Shown here in pieces: positions 6,425 through 8,330 of a stretch of 8,330 nt of DNA (within the stretch, counting starts at the first letter, position 1; each line of letters starts with the position of its first letter). The position numbers and the translations under genes are program-made. Location of the stretch: the NCBI GenBank assembly GCA_002685335.1, contig NYWY01000072.1, positions 1-8,330 on the forward strand. Direction: 5' to 3'. The notes below the pieces were generated by a model. It saw only the letters and a list, made by a program, of their open reading frames with translations, was not told where the DNA came from and made no database searches. The stretch is from Planctomycetaceae bacterium. GTDB lineage: Bacteria > Planctomycetota > Phycisphaerae > Phycisphaerales > SM1A02.

Positions 6425-6441
6425 GAGGAGAGAGCCTCCTC
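6425..6441 (+). other. Small hairpin between phosphatase and glycosyltransferase genes
   Basis: A perfect 6-bp inverted repeat, GAGGAG and CTCCTC with loop AGAGC, lies in the 80-base gap after the phosphatase stop. It has no T-tract, so it is unlikely to terminate transcription. It could be an mRNA stability or attenuation element, or chance. The rest of the gap holds only the next gene's ribosome-binding site. Confidence 0.25.
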
Positions 6442-6492
6442 CGATACACTTGCGCTCGGCTCATTCTGGACGGAAGGGCCGCGGAGTCACGG

Positions 6493-7803
6493 ATGCACGC
6501 GGATGACATGCGACGAATCGATCGCTGGTTGGGGGTGCCCACGTGCGCGATCCTCACGGCGGTTCGTCGTCTTGCCGACGTCATCTCCGGCCGGGCTCCG
6601 GAGGAACGTCCGGAATCCATCCTCTTCATCAAACTCGCGGAGCAGGGTTCGACCGTGCTGGCCGCGTCGGCGATTCAGGCGGCCGTGGCCCGGGTGGGCG
6701 CGGAGAAGACGTACTTCCTGTGCTTCGAGGAGAACCGATTCATTCTCGATGCGATGGATCTCATCCCGCGGGAGAACGTGATCATCATCCGGGCCAACGG
6801 CCTGACGGGGACGATTCTCAGTGCGTTGAAGACCCTGCGGAGACTACGGCGACTGCGGATCGATGTCGCGATCGATCTGGAGTTCTTCGCACGGTCCACG
6901 GCCGCGATCGGATATCTCTCCGGCGCTCCCTGTCGGATCGGTCTGCACGCAGGTCCCGACGAGGGTCCCTGGCGCGGCGACCTGCTCACCCATCGACTTC
7001 GGTACAGCCCGCACGTGCACACCAGCCGACTCTTTCGGCTGCAGGTCGAGGCGATCGATGCCGATCCCTCGATCCTTCCGGCGATCGAGATGGTCCCCCC
7101 GCAGGCCGATGAGCCGACGCCTCCGATCAGGACGGAGATCGAGGAGGTCGACGCGGTTCGAGCGATCCTCGATCAGGCTGCCGGAATCGACACCTCGGCT
7201 TCGGATGCGGGACCTCTGGTGCTGCTCAATGCCAATTGCAGCGATCTACTGCCGCTTCGGGCGTGGCCTCGCGACCGCTACATCGAGTTGGCGAAAAAGC
7301 TCCTCGCCCGGGATCCGTCCCTTCGAATCGGATTCACCGGAGCTCCGGCCGAGGCCCCGGGAGCGGAGGAGATGGTCGCGACGATCGGGGACCCTCGATG
7401 CTTCATCCTCGCGGGTCGGACCTCGCTTCGGCAGTTGATCGTGCTCTACGGGCTGGCGGATCTCCTGGTCACCAACGACTCGGGACCGGCTCATTTCGCC
7501 TCGCTGACCACGATCGACGTGATCACGCTCTTCGGTCCCGAGCATCCGAAACTCTTCGCCGCCCGCGGGCCGCGAAATCACGTCCTGCACGCCGGACTCG
7601 CCTGCAGCCCCTGCGTGAGCGCCCTGAACAACCGGACGACATCGTGTCAGGACAACCGCTGCATGCAGGCGATCAGCGTGGACGAGGTCTTTGACACCAC
7701 GCTTCGAGTCCTCGAGGCTCGTGCTCACGGTGATCAGCCGTTGCCGGTGATCGACATCCAGACCAGCCCCATCGACCTTGGCAGAGCGACCCCCGTTCGA
7801 TGA
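6493..7803 (+). CDS. Glycosyltransferase family 9 protein (heptosyltransferase-like)
   Basis: This 436-residue protein has the two Rossmann halves of GT-B enzymes. The N-terminal half starts with SILFIKLAEQGSTVLAASAI, followed by IDVAIDLEFFARSTAAIGYL. The C-terminal half starts with LVLLNANCSDLLPLRAWP and carries the GT9 signature LLVTNDSGPAHFAS (N328, D329, G331, H334), then VITLFGPEHPKLFA. GT9 enzymes such as WaaC/WaaF move ADP-heptose or a related sugar onto lipopolysaccharide or other surface glycans on the cytoplasmic side of the inner membrane; donor and acceptor cannot be told here. Four cysteines near the C-terminus (C371, C374, C385, C390) form a CX2C-X10-CX4C cluster. The frame stays open upstream to 6376 inside the phosphatase gene. 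ATG 6493 is chosen because GGAG lies six bases before it; ATG 6508 is a lesser alternative. The stop overlaps the next start by ATGA. Linkage to the phosphatase (80-base gap) suggests one operon. Confidence 0.92.
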   Translation: MHADDMRRIDRWLGVPTCAILTAVRRLADVISGRAPEERPESILFIKLAEQGSTVLAASAIQAAVARVGAEKTYFLCFEENRFILDAMDLIPRENVIIIRANGLTGTILSALKTLRRLRRLRIDVAIDLEFFARSTAAIGYLSGAPCRIGLHAGPDEGPWRGDLLTHRLRYSPHVHTSRLFRLQVEAIDADPSILPAIEMVPPQADEPTPPIRTEIEEVDAVRAILDQAAGIDTSASDAGPLVLLNANCSDLLPLRAWPRDRYIELAKKLLARDPSLRIGFTGAPAEAPGAEEMVATIGDPRCFILAGRTSLRQLIVLYGLADLLVTNDSGPAHFASLTTIDVITLFGPEHPKLFAARGPRNHVLHAGLACSPCVSALNNRTTSCQDNRCMQAISVDEVFDTTLRVLEARAHGDQPLPVIDIQTSPIDLGRATPVR

Positions 7804-8330
7804 ATGAATCAACCCCGCCCCGTTTCGGCCCGACCGGGATCCTGCTCGCCGCCGTGTTGGGCGGGACGGCGCTCCGTCTGCTGGTCGGAGGGACCCTCGG
7901 TCTGGGCATCGACGAGCAGTATGCGCTCGCCGTGGGTCGAGATTTCCAGTGGTCCTTCCTCGACCATCCGCCGCTGGGATTCTGGATGGGTACGCTGGCG
8001 TGGAACCTGACCGGCAGCGACTCGCCCTTGGCGATGCGTCTTCCCTTCATCCTGCTGGCGATCGTCACCACGCTCCTGCTGTATCGCTTCACCGCCCGAC
8101 TTTTCGGGGCGGCGGCCGGATCCTGGGCCGCGGTTCTCTTCAATCTCTCGCCGCTGTTCGCGATCGTCGCGGGATCATGGGTGATGCCCGACGGGCCGTT
8201 GCTGGCGGCGGCGATCGGTTCCGCCTGCTGTCTGCTGCCGGTGATCACGGAGACTGCGGATCGTCCGGTGCGGGGTGGTCGTGCGTGGGGGGTGTGGCTC
8301 GCCGCGGGAGGACTGCTCGGAGTGGCGCTC
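7800..8330 (+). CDS. GT39/ArnT-like multi-pass membrane glycosyltransferase, N-terminal part (3' end outside window)
   Basis: Starting at the ATG that overlaps the previous stop (ATGA, 7800-7803), this frame is open for 177 codons to the window edge. Visible features fit the GT-C family of dolichyl- or undecaprenyl-phosphate sugar transferases (GT39, PMT/ArnT-like). A first membrane helix lies at about 12-32. It is followed by an extracytoplasmic loop with the acidic pair D38-E39 (GIDEQYALAVGRDF), then the conserved DHPPL at 55-59, further helices at about 80-97 and 105-125, and the PDGPLL motif at 130-135. In the family, such enzymes transfer a sugar from a lipid-phosphate donor on the outer face of the inner membrane to protein, lipid A or glycan; D38 or E39 would be the catalytic acid. 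The donor and acceptor are not deducible. There is no strong ribosome-binding site, so translation is probably coupled to the GT9 gene. About two thirds of the expected length is missing. Confidence 0.87.
   Translation, partial: MNESTPPRFGPTGILLAAVLGGTALRLLVGGTLGLGIDEQYALAVGRDFQWSFLDHPPLGFWMGTLAWNLTGSDSPLAMRLPFILLAIVTTLLLYRFTARLFGAAAGSWAAVLFNLSPLFAIVAGSWVMPDGPLLAAAIGSACCLLPVITETADRPVRGGRAWGVWLAAGGLLGVAL

Noticed and set aside
6443..6450. GATACACT as a -10 promoter element for the GT9 gene
   Set aside because: No matching -35 element at 16-18 bases upstream; an operon with the phosphatase explains expression more simply.
6376..6492. Upstream start at 6376 for the GT9 gene
   Set aside because: It would overlap the phosphatase by 37 bases and add 39 residues before the typical GT9 N-terminus; ATG 6493 has GGAG at six bases.

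Overview
The window is about 8.3 kb of GC-rich bacterial chromosome with tightly packed genes and the envelope signalling and glycan genes of a Gram-negative-type cell. The tricorn-type S41 peptidase, RskA-type anti-sigma factor, fasciclin protein and large SpoIIE phosphatase together look most like Planctomycetota (perhaps the Phycisphaerae lineage). This placement is an inference from gene content, and other GC-rich Gram-negative phyla are not excluded. No tRNA, rRNA, CRISPR array, insertion sequence or phage gene was seen.

Left half (1-4070), all on the minus strand and read right to left: a two-domain fasciclin (FAS1) protein (4070-3126); a 163-base spacer containing several consecutive hairpins; an ECF sigma factor of the SigK type (2962-2345); and its membrane anti-sigma factor of the RskA type (2348-1485), coupled to the sigma gene by an ATGA overlap. 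A hairpin plus T-tract at 1394-1434 closes this unit. Beyond it begins a tricorn-like peptidase gene (1288 to the window edge), of which only the N-terminal beta-propeller is present. A fasciclin protein next to a SigK/RskA pair recalls mycobacteria, where SigK/RskA control the fasciclin proteins MPT70 and MPT83.

Centre (4071-4540): a 470-base divergent intergenic region with no convincing gene. It holds several inverted repeats, an 8-A tract and two GGAAC-type -35-like sequences facing the right-hand genes.

Right half (4541-8330), all on the plus strand: a membrane-bound SpoIIE/PP2C phosphatase with an extracytoplasmic sensor and HAMP domain, which appears to start at a non-canonical CTG; a family 9 glycosyltransferase of the heptosyltransferase type; and, overlapping it by ATGA, the start of a multi-pass GT39/ArnT-like glycosyltransferase cut by the window edge. 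The layout suggests an envelope-sensing phosphatase transcribed with two cell-surface glycan enzymes, divergent from a sigma/anti-sigma-controlled secreted adhesin-like protein. No new defence or mobile system was found. The most notable points are the fasciclin-SigK-RskA module with its structured spacer, and the phosphatase start codon.
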